Source: Bryum argenteum
Lineage: Eukaryota > Streptophyta > Bryopsida > Bryales > Bryaceae
Direction: 5' to 3'
DNA length: 64,000 bases
Assembly (NCBI GenBank): GCA_037043015.1
Contig: CM073322.1
Location: 29,806,864 to 29,870,863, forward strand
Shown here: in pieces, positions 1-12,040 of the stretch
Position numbering within the stretch: position 1 is the first letter of the stretch
Layout: each line of letters begins with the position of its first letter
Notes under the pieces: generated by a model
Database searches by the model: none
What the model was told of the DNA's origin: nothing
What the model saw: the letters and a program-made list of their open reading frames with translations, nothing else
Position numbers and translations under genes: made by a program

Positions 1-641
1 AGCATGTGCACTCGCCATGAATATTCATTGGATCCTTCATGTTATCAAAACAAACAACATTTTGAGTCAAGTGACCAGGTTCAATGAACCAAAAAGTCAA
101 ATAGTGCATATACAAAATAACGGACTACATTCAATGTATGTATGTATGTATGCCCAAATTAAGTGAGCTGAATCTGAATCTCACTTTTTTGAATTACAAA
201 GCTTGGATTCCTATAATGAACACTTGGATATGCACTAATCTTTTATTGTCGTTTTACAAGGTCTAAGTCGGATAAAGTCATTGTAGTACCAACGAGAATC
301 TTATGATGAATACATGGCATTGTTGGATGGTATTATTGACAAGTTTATAAACATGTAAGAAGACCATGTAATGTATGAAGTTCTAAAAGAAGTGAAACTT
401 GGTCTGTTGGGTCCTTTAGGGCTTGAATTTGAGAAAGGAAGAAAAATAGGACCATCATTGTTTAGATCAAGTACTTTTTAAAAGATGCAGTACAATAAAA
501 AATATGTGAAAGGATTGATACGATTTGAAATGACCTTAAACTATGAGCCATCCAAAGGTTTTTGTTGCCGCAAGGTTTGAGTTTTATGTCCTTTGGGGGG
601 AAACCATGTTGGGTATCTCTAAGGCACTAGTAGACTGGCAT

Positions 642-760
642 ATTGTTCACCCCAAGAGGGATTAGTAGTCTGATCACCTGCGGGCATGCATCCAAGGATA
701 GGTCGAACAAAAACTCTATTCACTCCGGACTCTTAATAGGTTGAATTTCTCTTTTTTCCA
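642..760 (+). repeat. Degenerate copy of SINE-like repeat
   Basis: The order of blocks matches the better copies at 9228, 27391, 37090 and 48559: a 'caccc..gaggg.ttagtagt' block, then 'gggcat', 'ggtcgaac', 'ctattcac' and a T-rich end. Similarity is low, so boundaries are approximate. Confidence 0.35.
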
Positions 761-961
761 CTCCCTTACCTTGAAATTTCCTACCAGTTGATGCAAAACC
801 TCAAAACTCCTTCTGAAGAGCTCTTCAGTTTGAGAATATAAAGAAAGGTTTTTATTAAGAGGGGCTCTCAAAATCAATGAATATGGTCATTAGACTCACC
901 TCATCAGGTCTCTATTCCCTCTAAAGTTCTAATGAATGTACTTATGACCAGTTTCAGCTAG

Positions 962-1107
962 TGTTGTCTTATTGGACAAATTCCCCATTCATTTGTCAGA
1001 GACAATTTAGATGAGATGTACATTTGATACATTGATGACGTCTTGGATGTACATCTCATCTAAATTGTATTCGACAAATGAATAGGAATTTTGTCTGATA
1101 AGACAAC
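962..1107. mobile_element. Palindromic MITE, family 'gttgtctta', copy 1
   Basis: The ends are inverted (gttgtcttat...ataagacaac). Nearly the whole element is self-complementary: the 'catttgtcagagacaattta' arm is mirrored around a 'gatgacgtc' centre. Two other copies lie at 8713-8849 and 9742-10131. There is no coding capacity, so any movement would need a transposase supplied elsewhere. Confidence 0.7.
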
Positions 1108-1166
1108 CCTGGTTTCAGCCAACTTAAAACACCTTTAATACATGAATCCCTCCTTACAAGAGATAC

Positions 1167-1310
1167 TAGATAGATAGAAACTCCAGTCCCTTTCTAAGGG
1201 ACCACTGTGAATGAAGTTTCTCATCGTAACTAATGCTAATAACCCGATGCTCACCGGACAAGGGGAAATTGATTATTGGGACAATACTACTTTCCCTTTC
1301 GAGGGTGGAC
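1167..1310 (-). repeat. SINE-like repeat, inverted copy
   Basis: In reverse orientation this matches 37090-37225 and 48559-48688. It begins at a gtccaccctcg-gaggg block, runs through 'ccggtgagcatcggg' and 'attcac', and ends in a (GATA)n-type tail (agatagatag on the + strand at 1167). Several blocks are conserved with insertions between them. Confidence 0.5.
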
Positions 1311-2011
1311 ACTATAAGTTTGCTAATTTCTAGCTAGTTACTAGTGCCTTGAAAATACTCGACGAGCATTATACGCAAGTTTTTAAAGTGATCATCAGTC
1401 CCAGTTTCTGCAGTATATTGTCATGAAAAAACTCCAGAAGTTAAAACAAATAGAAAACTCAACGTATACAGGCTCGATCACACTCTTTAATATCACATTA
1501 CTATTTTTCCTGCAGTGACTTTCCAAGTAGGAAAGGGGTGATATAAAGGAGTAGCAAAAGTGCGCACAGGACAGGAATAGAAAAGGGATCGCAATTGGAT
1601 CCGCCTGCTTTATGACCAGAACAGAAGCATCGATGGGAACCAGGGGAGACAGACGAGATAGGGAGACGGTCCAACTTTAGATGTTTCCAGCTGATCGTTT
1701 TCGATCGAGCTCTATTGTCAGACTAGACACTGGGTTTCTGACTTTCCCAAGAGCTCAGTTGACTGGGACCTCCGGCCTCACCGCCGCTTGTCACCCTCAT
1801 TTACTGCAAACATGGCGGGCCACAGCATGCACCGCGCGCCCTTTGCTACAGTAATTCTGCAATACCGCATATAAGGCGAGAGTTAGCCCGCCGAACGTTT
1901 CATCAACGGCGCACTCACCTGAAAGAAGCACACAACCGTGGTCTTGTTCCACTGAGTATCATGTTAGAGAACTTGAGTCTATTCAACTCGGGTTGAAGCT
2001 GCAGTCCGCAG

Positions 2012-2200
2012 GCTACACACAAAAACTTTGTTGCAACTTCTTCTGCATCTAAAATGCATGCAATCAAGTTTGCATGCTACACACAAAAACTTTGTTGCAA
2101 CTTCTTCTGCATCTAAAATGCATGCAATCAAGTTTGCATGCTACACACAAAAACTTTATTCGCATCTACAATGCACTAAGCATTGATATTTCGTACATCT
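2012..2200. repeat. 64-bp direct tandem repeat, about 2.7 copies
   Basis: Two near-identical 64-bp units (2012-2075 and 2076-2139) start 'gctacacacaaaaactttg' and contain 'aaaatgcatgcaatcaag'. A third, shortened and diverged unit starts at 2140. A still more diverged relative lies near 2308-2375. Confidence 0.8.
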
Positions 2201-3700
2201 AACTACTTCTTTTTGTGAGAGTATCTCATGATTTGATGTTCTCTAATTAGAGTATACAAGTTTCAAGAGGTCTACAATCATAAAACCTAGCTTGCATTTG
2301 CTCAAGTTTGCATACTACACATCAAAACTTACTCTACATCTACAATGCACCAACATTGATATTTTGCAATCGTAAAGCTTAAAACTTCTTTTCATGTGAG
2401 TGTTTTGATCATCTGGCGCTCTCGAGTTAGACATTACTAGATCTGAAAGAAGATCAGTGAGAGGTCTACAATCGTGGAGTCGATCGATGCTAGTTCGATG
2501 ATATCAGATCAGCAGGAAGTTGGAAGGTCTACAGTCGGGGAAGCTAGGTGTTAGTGTGAGCTTTGCATGAGCGAGAAGTTGCGACAAAGTTTTTGCGAGC
2601 AGCCTGCGACTTCGAGCTTCAGCCGGAGCTGAATGGAAACTGGCTCTGTAGTTGAGTATCATAAAAGCGCCGCATGCATGGTGGTTGTCGACAGTTGCGT
2701 GAGAAAGATTGAAGTGGAAATGAGGCGATTGCGCCGCGGAAGGGCAACCGACTGAGTTGCTGACAGACGAAACAGGTTTGGGACGAATGAAGAGGATAGA
2801 GTGGAGGAGTGGCGATGTCAACACCCGCAGTGTCGTCCGCTTCTTATGCTCCGTTCCTTACTCGTTGATGAGCTCCAAGTCAGCACTACTAGTACTGTAC
2901 TAGCCTACCAGCATGCATGACCCCAGCTCCGTCACCCAATTGGAATGCAGCCACTTTACCTATCATTGTTTCTCACGTCTCCGGCTTCCCTCTCCTCCCA
3001 CTTTTCTAGGGAGCTGCTCCGCCTTCTCTCCCTCCTGTTTGTTCCTTGCTATCCACTTTGGCTTGCTCGCAAGCTTCTGGACACCCTTTCGTGCGTATTT
3101 GGCAGTGTTACAGATTGCTCATGCACGTGTTCTAGAGTAGATCATAGACCCGGGAAGTGAAGGTTCTTGATAACTGTGAGGGCAGGGTTCCGGTTATCAA
3201 TGACGCACTCGTTCTTTTCGAGAGTCGGTCTGTAACTGAAGTCGATCTACCGTATCGTTGGAAACGCAAGTTCGTTGAGAGCATTCGGCCGCAATTTAGA
3301 GTATTATAAACTTAGCAAGGTCGACTTTCTGGGTCTCTGCCGAACAGCTCGCAAGTTAGTTCGTACTCAGGTTCCAGAAGCGATAGCAGATCTGTCCTCT
3401 GCCGCCGTTTGTTTTGTGGTCTCTTATCTCTATCTCAATGTGTAAGTTCGATAGCATTCGAAACTTACTCCCTGAATGCGATCGGGCAGGTGTCGGAAGG
3501 CTATATTGATCGTCAAGCCACCTGCAACTGTACTAAGGATATTCTAGAATAGATTCGAGTGCTTTAAATGGGAGTAGGCAAAGAGATGAGGGCTATTTTC
3601 TGAAGTGTCGGGCGAACGAAGTTTAGAACAGACCGCCCAGCGCGCAATAGGTTCGGCAATCGTAGAAAGGCAGTGTGTGTGTGTTTCGGTGTCTCCAAAC
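2201..3700. other. Upstream region of the STY-type kinase gene
   Basis: This stretch probably holds the promoter and 5' UTR of the kinase gene that starts at 3701. A TATA-like 'attataaac' occurs near 3303. No open frame here looks like a protein and no other element was recognised. Confidence 0.4.
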
Positions 3701-6700
3701 ATGCATAACAACGGACATGGAAACGGATCAGGCACGAAAGTAGTGGGAAGTAAAGTCTATAGTCTATCTGTGAAACCTGGCTCACAAGCATTGCGAGGCT
3801 ACTACAACAACCTGGATGAAGACGACGGGAGTGACACTGACGAAGAGAATCCCCAGGCCGACGACGCCACCACCAGTGACGGATCGTCGCAAGGGTCCTC
3901 CGACAAGATGGACGATCCGGTGGTGTGGTTCCGCAATGGTGGCAGACGTCCGCGCTTGTCGACGTCGGCAATGAGATCTATGGATAGCGTGGTTGCCCAA
4001 GTTGTGAGGAATGTTCGAGCTGCTGGATATGGCGAGGCTCTCTGCTTGGAGATCCGTGACCATTTTGCCACTCTCCCTTCTCGGTATCCCTTCTGTCTTT
4101 TCGCGACCTCCCCACAAATTCACAATACGGCCGCTTGCGGAATCATTAACTTGAGTAGATTAGTCCCATCAAACTCCCGGGCGCTATCAATCAACTCTCC
4201 CTGCTTGTTGAACCACTATTCTATTGTAGCGTTTCATCAGTTCAACCCTCAACGAAATCTGTTGAGCACTATCTTCGTAGCTAGAAGTGCCGAAGCAACG
4301 ATCGTACACAACAACCATTCTGCTTTCTCGCCATTCCACAGTTGAAACACTTCATTTGTCAGTCCTAGCTACTCTTTCTGGGTTCTCGCTCATTTGACAG
4401 TAGGTAGATTTCATGGGGTTTAGTGCAGTAAGTAGGACACAGCGACACGGATACGGATAGGCAGTTCAATCAAGAGTTGGTAGCTCGCTGCAGTGTCATG
4501 CTTCAGGTCATGAGACCACTAGCACAGTGTGGAGTAGAATCCCAAATGCTTCGACTGCTTGTAACTCATTCCCTTGCGAAATTTGTAGTGTAAAGTACCT
4601 AGGAGTTGAGAGAGCTTGTTAGGAGTGACAAGAGGCGCATGGAGCATTGATAGTCTGTAGGGACTTCGGTCAGTATTGAAGTGAATAGTTGGGGTGGGGT
4701 AATGTGCAGATACACGTTGAACATCGACTCACACAGACACGAAGACGTGCTTCTGCACATGAAGATGCTGCAAGAGGCACGAGAGGTGGACAGTCGGAGC
4801 AATTACAGCTGCGGCGGCGGCGACGACGACGACGACGACAGCATCGTGGTGCCGTTGGTGCATGTGCGCAAAGTCCAATTGATGGGACTATGCGGCGGGT
4901 CGGATACCGACGGTCTCACCGACATCGACAGGCGGTTACCCAGGCCCACATTTGGATCGACCTCCAATCTCGCGGGCTTAGGGATTGGCAACAGTCCCAA
5001 GGAGCCCCGCTCCAGATCCACACCTCCTCACCTCCATGGACTGTTCATCAATCCTTTGCACATGGACGACCAGGAAGGAGTCGTCACTCCCTCCGATGAC
5101 CCTTCCTTCGGTTTCGAAGTTACAGTCGCCACCACTGATAAGATGGGCCTCTTGAAAGACTTAGCATCCGCTATTAGTGATTTACACCCCAACTTGAATA
5201 TCCAGGTACTCCCACTTTGCATGCAATCACACTTGAGTGAGTAAGCTGCAATTTGAGCAAAGTGACTTGCGTGTGACTCTCAAAATTAGGACCTTGGTTC
5301 CAGACTAAACTTCGCCAATCTTCCATTTCAGGATTGGAGTTCTAGTATCGTCATTCAGCGTTACGTTGTGTTTCTTCAATGCAGGAAGCTCATGTTTTCA
5401 GTACGACGGATGGAATGACATTGCACGTGTTTGTAGTCGAAGGTTGGCCAGGAGATGAGGTGAGTACTCAGGAGCTGAAGTTGATCTGAAGTTTAGGAAC
5501 TGAAATCCGCCATCGTTGCAGTAGTACAGGATTTAGTGCAGATAATGCTTTACACGATCAGTGACTACTTCGGAATGGGCTTTGATGGCAGACAGCGACC
5601 GTCTAATACAGACCTGTTAAGCAGTAGTAGTGAATTGATCTCTTTTACTTCGGACTGTCTCTAGTACCCTGGGGTCTGCAGGTCGAGTACAATGACATCG
5701 GACGCATGATTGTCGTGCTCAAATGTACGTCGGAGGTACATCCGGACATTGAAACTGTCCGTATGATGCACTCAAAGAGAGAAACCTCCTGTCAGTTAAA
5801 ACGGAGACATCCAAACCTCGGATAGATGTTGTTAGCCTCCATTATGGGCGGCAGCATCATGGAATCGCAACCGACCACGTCAGACGAATTTAGCAATGTC
5901 CCAATAGTTCCTCGCATGTGCCGAATGTTCTGCACTAGATCCGAAAGAATGAGAATCAAGGCATAGTCATAACCTCAATCGGGGAAGTTCAGTTCCAAGC
6001 TATGGAGTCTCCAACCTCAGAGTTGAAAGAGATCCACGCTTACTATCTCCTCGCGTATCGTGCATTGTTTAGACTCACTAGCAAATTTTCCGTGCAGGCG
6101 GAAGAGCTAAGGAAGGCGATTGTGGGTGCGATCGAGGAGAAGCTAGGAATAAAAACCCGAGACACAAGTCGAGATCAGTTACGAGCAGCAGCTGAAGCAA
6201 TCAAGTATGAAGACTGGGCGATTGATTTCGATCTGGTGAGTGTGCATTGCCATCAGAATCAGAATCAGAAAGTCATCAACAACTTTGGATAATTATTCAT
6301 AACTGATACTTCTATCTAACCATGATATACTAATATGCGGATGATTGTGGGCAGCTGCACATCGGCGAGAAACTGGGGACAGGATCCACAGGCCAATTGT
6401 ACAAAGGAACCTACTTATCGCAAGATGTGGCTATCAAGATCATCGAGATCGACGATTGCAACAACAGTGGCATGGATGGCGGCACGCATCGCTCGGCTCC
6501 TGCTGCTGAGCGCTTGCAAATCTACAAGCAGGAAATCTCCATCATGAGGTCAGCCTTCGATCAGATTAGAAGACTCTGTCTGTAACATCAACATTTGTAC
6601 TGTAATTTCTTTTCGTGCACCTACTGATCAGTTTAAGCTTCGTGCGATGCAGATTGGTGAGGCATAAGAATGTTGTCCAGTTCATCGGAGCCTGTTCAAA

Positions 6701-9210
6701 GTGGCCTCAGCTTTGCATCGTTACCGAACTCATGGCTGGTGGCAGGTGCGATCTTTCACCTTGTTTTCTTCCTACATCCCTGTTCTTGCCTCCTATATAT
6801 TCATTCTACTTCATCATTATTAAAAGCGGATGTTATTTGAAATGCAGAGATTGACCAATTCTGTGTTTGCTACAGTGTCCGGGACGTGTTGGAACGAAGG
6901 AAGTCCGGCTTGGACTTCGCAACAGCTATCAAGGTCTTACGAGATGCTGCTAGAGGCATGGACTTCCTTCACAAGTGAGATGCTTCTACTGTCATCGCGA
7001 AATCACTAGAATGAAACATCATCATAACGGGTTGAAAATCTCTAAACAACTTTTTATATAAAATCTGACTTTACCTTCAATTGGCATTGTCGGAGTGACA
7101 CTATTTGCTCTATTCGAGCTGCTCACTCGTCATCTAGTCTTTAGCAATTTCCTTCTCTTAACTTAACTCACCTTTTTAAATAAAATCTACCATCTTTTCT
7201 TTACCGATTCCTGGAATAAATCGCCTGACGTTACTTCTTGATCTGGACCCATATGTATGTAACATATCATTCTGTTTGCTGGTGAACAGGAGAGGAATTG
7301 TGCACAGGGATCTGAAAGCTGCAAATCTTCTCATTGATGAATACGAAGTAAGCTTTTCTTTCCCTTCCTTTTTATGATTCATACAATTCAAGCAAGCTAA
7401 CGGAACGTTTTCTTTTGAGGATTCACCGGAAATCTCATCTCATATGTTTGAAATTAGTATGCGTCCAGGTTGTGAAGGTGTGTGATTTTGGAGTTGCTCG
7501 GCTGAAGCCTCAGTTAATGAATGCTGCTGGAAACAGTGCCGAAATGACAGCCGAAACCGGAACGTATAGGTGGATGTCTCCCGAGGTACAAACCTTTTTT
7601 ATATATAAAACCCTCAATCTCGTTAAATCATATGTGCCAACTTATTAGGTTACCCTTGTCTACGTGAAATATCCACCATTTTCCCTTCCTTTTAAATCAC
7701 CCTTAGTTTTCAATACGAGGCCGTATTTGTTAAAATCATCGACACAATATGAGGTTCTTGGGTCTTAGAATGCTGATTTCCTGCACATAGTATTTTGTTG
7801 TGTTTTGCTTTCACTCACTCCTCTTTTGCTTGCAACAATATTAAACTAAAATGAGACTTTGAATAAGTATCGATTCAACAAATATAGCCATATAATGAAC
7901 TGCCAAAGTTGAGATTCTGAGCATAGTAGTATTATGCGACATATTGGATACATGAAAAGGAATGGCAATTGATAAGCTATCGATTTATGTTTGGTCTTTT
8001 GTGGCAATGGAATTTGTGTTTATGTGCTTTGCCTGGATCAGGTACTGGAGCATAAACCATATAATCACAAAGCAGATGTATATTCCTTCGCTATTACAAT
8101 GTGGTAAGCTTCAACAACTTGCTTTATCTTAGTTGAGATTATTATCATTCATAAGGGAAATGCAATTACAATAACACGGCGCTCCAAATTATGAATGACT
8201 TTGGTTCATTGATTGGTTTGCAGGGAAGTTTTCACAGGAGAAGTACCGTATGCAGGATTTAGTCCATTGCAAGCAGCAATGGGAGTTGTACAGCGGTATG
8301 TACCACTATCCAACATGTTTGTATGAATCTACTAACGTCGTAGGTTTTGCTCCTGACGAAATCTAGGATGTTTTTACATGCAGTGATAGTGATGCTGATG
8401 CTCATAATTGATTTCTCTCAACAGGGGCCTCCGTCCAAAACTGCCACGGTCATGTATCCCTGATTCTTTGGCAAAGCTAATGCAACAATGTTGGCATTCT
8501 GATCCTTGGAAGAGGCCTGAATTTAGTGAGGTAAGCACAACTTATTATTCAATTGTTTCCAATGCTATATGAACCATCAATGAAATGACCTCAATAATAG
8601 AACATCAACATACTAAACTTTGATAAACTACTACACTACTATTAACCGGAATTATGCTTCTTGAGTCTAAACTAACAACAATGTGTTCTACAATCAACTA
8701 CATTCAACCAGGGTTGAATTCCTATTCATTTGTCAGACACAGCTTAGATGAGATGAGATGTACATCTAAGACGTCGTCAATGTATCAAATGTACATCTCA
8801 TCTAAATTGTCTCTGACAAATGAATAGGAATTTTGTCTCATAAGACAACATAATCTTGTATACAGCGAATACATGGTAACATCAACGAATTCAACCACCA
8901 AAGTGTTCATTCTCACAATCATTACCTAATATGAAATTTTCGTAGGTTCATGTCTAGATGACTTACTTTGCACTTTCGTGAACAAGATATCATTTTGTTC
9001 AGTGTCTAAAAACTCAATTTCAATTGAGGTTGCAAATTTCTATGTTATTTTCAATGGTACTTTTTACAATCCAAACATCTTCATTGCAATATGTAAATAT
9101 TGATCAATATGTTGCGCTGCCAGGTGCTTGGAAGTCTTGAGAACATGGTGTCTCAATCGCAGACGAAAAGAGCAATATATGGGAGGAGGAGGTTTTCATC
9201 AACATTCTAA
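3701..9210 (+). CDS. ACT-domain Raf-like Ser/Thr/Tyr protein kinase (STY8/STY17/STY46 type)
   Basis: Thirteen exons give 659 codons plus no phase conflicts: 3701-4083, 4710-5205, 5385-5459, 6098-6235, 6355-6548, 6653-6745, 6876-6974, 7290-7347, 7469-7585, 8042-8103, 8224-8295, 8425-8530, 9124-9210. The acidic, Ser-rich N-terminus leads to an 'HFATLPSRY' segment that aligns with the start of Arabidopsis STY proteins. The ACT domain spans about residues 261-317 ('[19 protein letters not shown]'). The kinase domain starts near 365, with glycine loop GTGSTG (372-377), Lys392 in VAIK, HRD at 498-500, DFG at 518-520, and SPE in place of APE at 549-551. Every catalytic residue is present. Arabidopsis members are cytosolic and phosphorylate chloroplast transit peptides. 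An Asp run (DDDDDD) sits before the ACT domain. An upstream in-frame ATG at 3605 exists; I chose 3701 as the first codon of the acidic region. Confidence 0.92.
8713..8849. mobile_element. Palindromic MITE, family 'gttgtctta', copy 2
   Basis: It lies in the last intron of the kinase gene. It has the same palindromic arms as 962-1107 and the same 'ataagacaac' right end. The left end is shortened: about 20 bases after 'gggttg' are missing relative to copy 1. Confidence 0.7.
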
Positions 9211-9227
9211 GTCCTTGACACATACTC

Positions 9228-9355
9228 AGAAGAAGAAGAACACTAGACCCCTATGAGTTGGCGTGAATATAGTGTTCGTTCGACCTACCCTTGATGATAT
9301 GCCCACATGACATAACAACAATGGTATAGGACTACTAACCCCTCTCAGGGTGGAC
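9228..9355 (-). repeat. SINE-like repeat with (GAA)n tail, inverted copy
   Basis: It starts 18 bp after the kinase stop codon, so it probably lies in the 3' UTR. In reverse it reads 'gtccaccctgagaggggtta...', passes 'gggcatatcatcaagggtag', 'ggtcgaacgaaca' and 'ctatattcacgccaactc', and ends in (TTC)n. It is close to 27391-27511. Confidence 0.55.
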
Positions 9356-9741
9356 ACTGTACAAGACACATATTCACTTCTATCGTATTATTATGACACC
9401 ATGTTATGTGTCAAGAAATTGCACACACATCATACTCAAAATGAGTTGTTTTTAAATCGTGCAATCACAAACATTGTAATGTTATTTTAAAGTGTGCACT
9501 TTGTTTGTTCTTTCTTGACATTTGAGAGGTTGGGTTGCATGGAGGTTGTCCCTTGGTTACAATATTGCAATAGGCTTGAGAAAGATGATCCTTTGTATAG
9601 GATGAAACCTGATAAGCTGTTGGAAGAACTATATTTATTTAGAGCATGAATTGGTCATAACTTGTTTTTGAAGATGACTTCTATAGATTTGATTGGTATG
9701 TACTTGAGATTTGTTGTATCCTCACTCGTATTAGATGCAAG

Positions 9742-10131
9742 GTTGTCTTATCATACATTCATTTGTTAGACACAATTTAGATGACATGTACATCTAAGAT
9801 GTCATCAATGTATCAAATGTACATTACCTGGCAAGAGAGATATGGACACGGGCATTTTGAACCAGAACCCTGTGAAGACTCCAAAATTTGAAATGCTATA
9901 ATTACTTATTCAATTAAATTAGTTTAACCTTTGCTACTTGGAAACAACACCTATGTGTATGTGCTCCTAGAGCCCTAGGCAAGTTTATTAGAAACATAAT
10001 TTTTGGCATCCACTTGAAGTTCACCTTGTTTTTGGAATTCTGCAAGTTGTCCATATCTCTCTTGTCGGGCACTGTACATCTCATCTAGATTGTGTCTGAC
10101 GAATCAATATAAACTTTGTCTGATAATACAC
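9742..10131. mobile_element. Palindromic MITE, family 'gttgtctta', copy 3, split by a nested element
   Basis: The left part (9742-9825) and right part (10074-10131) together rebuild the palindromic MITE seen at 962-1107. They are separated by a 248-bp insert flanked by a repeated 'tgtacat'. Confidence 0.75.
9826..10073. mobile_element. 248-bp MITE nested in the palindromic MITE
   Basis: Terminal inverted repeats share the core 'caagagagatatggaca' (left 'cctggcaagag...', right complement 'cccgacaagag...'). The target 'tgtacat' is present on both sides (9819-9825 and 10074-10080) and once in the uninterrupted copies. The TSD is thus 7 bp, or 8 bp with one mismatch, which would suit a hAT-type element. 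Confidence 0.75.
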
Positions 10132-10290
10132 TGTTGATGATAAAGGGGGTGTTAAGTTTTGAAAACTAATCTGCTTATAGAAAATGTGTACAAAACGACA
10201 GTGAGTTTGAAAGAGGTGTAGTGCCCTTTGAGTTCAATGTGAATTTTCAAATAAAACATTTGTTATAAATGTGCCACTTTCTGTGTACTA

Positions 10291-10392
10291 TTCTCTCTGT
10301 CCCATTGTGATTGTCAAGTAGGTTCTCTCAAATCTATCTTCTAAGGTAGATTTGAGAGAACCTACTGGACAATAATAATGGGATTGAGGGAG
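10291..10392. mobile_element. Stowaway-like MITE, copy 1
   Basis: About 102 bp, with a 'tctctctgtccc' left end and 'gagggag' right end. Internal arms 'ggttctctcaaatctatctt' and 'aaggtagatttgagagaacc' fold back on each other. It is flanked by TA, typical of Tc1/mariner-type MITEs. Related copies are at 40718 and 45038. Confidence 0.8.
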
Positions 10393-12040
10393 TAACAAAA
10401 TGTGATAAAACCATGTTGTTTAATTATTGGTTGATATTTGACTCAAGTTACATTCTCAATGAGCTAGGATGAGTTGTAGTTTTGTGAGAGAAGATCCATG
10501 TAAGGAGTTTTAGCTTAATTTCATTGTATAAAATGATCTCACTTTTCCTTTGCATCTCTTTGTGAGTTTTCTACATTGACCTTGTAGGATTGCCTCCACA
10601 ATGTATGTATTAAATGTTGACTTACGTTTTTGTGAAGAAGTTGTGTAATTGAAGCACTTCTAAAGTTCGAGACACCGAAAACATTGTCATATATCATCAA
10701 ATTGTGAGTATCTTCTATCAACTTTCTAACAAGATGTTATAAGGCATCTTTCCATTGAAGAGCTAAATGCATGTAACTCAACTTTCTCCAACATATCAAT
10801 TTTACCAAGAAGTAAGTATTCCTAATAGAATTGCTTCACAAGCCTTAGTTGCCAAAGCTAAGTGAGCTTTGTGTGCATGCAATCTGGTATAAACACGTCT
10901 TCATAAAACTTACACGAATTCGGAACATGTGAACAAGGTGTAGTAAATGGAACAATTTTTTATGACCAAACTTTTTGGGAGGCATCATAACTAGTTTTTT
11001 CATTTGATATTTGCTGCAATATATGATTATCTAAAAGCATGTTCACACCCAAAGGTTCACACCTCCATGTACGGATTTGTACCTCCATGGGTTCTAGAAT
11101 AATCGGAACGTATCGGCTACACTTTCGGTAGGTAGTGAGCTTCGAGATTTCGTCGAGTGCGGAGGTTTGGAGTTGATCATTCATACCAAGAAGAGGTATA
11201 GAAAAAAATGTTGTGATTCGGACCCGAGATTTACATGTTCGATTTACATGTTCGATTTACACTTCGTCCCCGGACACTCCATCCTCATCACCTGTCTCTA
11301 CATATTTTGCTCATTGTCTTAATTTATGACCTCTTTGCTATCTAATGGCAAACTTGTTGCACTTGATTCTTCAAGACATTTTTGCGTGACTTGAGGCATG
11401 TACTAGGGTTTTGGTGGTTGAATTGTGCAATTTTTTTATGGTGCGGTGTGGGGTCGAATTCTACTAAGGTAGGACGAATAGATTGTCACAAACCACTGTT
11501 TCTTTAGTCACGAACTTTCCTTTCCTCTCCACATGGAAAGCTGATTTGATGTGTATCTTTATGCAACGGAATATTGTTGTAGCCTTCTGTGCCCATATAG
11601 TTTTAAAAAAAAAAATTGAAAAATCATGTAGGGACTGACGACAGCAAGTATCTTTGTATACTCCTATACAGCTGTCACGTTTCTAATTAACACACAAATA
11701 TACTCCCCCTGAGCATTTCATATGGAAAATGTCGACAAAACTTTGGAGGCACATGGGCTTCTGCATGGTTTACATCATTCTCAAATTAAATGGTTGATCA
11801 AGTGCTCTAATGGAGATTCAATTGCAGAAAACAGGCCAAATTTTCAAAAGGCTGAAAATGTTGTACGTTGGGATTTTTGGGGAAAAGTTCATCAAAAGCT
11901 TGATTTGCCAAGCGTCTATATACATGGTTCTAAATCTTGAAAAGAAACTTCATAAATTTTCCATCACTTTTCTCACCATGAAGTTAAGGGGGTCCTTGCT
12001 GGAGGGATATACTAAGAAGTGGATGTTGTGTGCGAACTCC

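Larger units (their letters stand above)
1..2011. other. AT-rich intergenic DNA with repeats
   Basis: No gene is visible. A short GTAT microsatellite lies at about 134-152. Repeats listed separately are a weak SINE-like copy near 642-760, a palindromic MITE at 962-1107 and a SINE-like copy at 1167-1310. The rest is unassigned. Confidence 0.6.
9356..12040. other. Intergenic, repeat-derived DNA
   Basis: No gene is supported. Two MITEs and one nested element are listed separately. A 72-codon frame at 11722-11940 and a minus frame at 10960-11184 show no recognisable domain and may be relics. Confidence 0.5.

Noticed and set aside
2504..2824. 106-codon minus frame and small plus frames at 2913-3160
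   Set aside because: No motif, no splice partners, and located in the probable promoter/5' region of the kinase gene.
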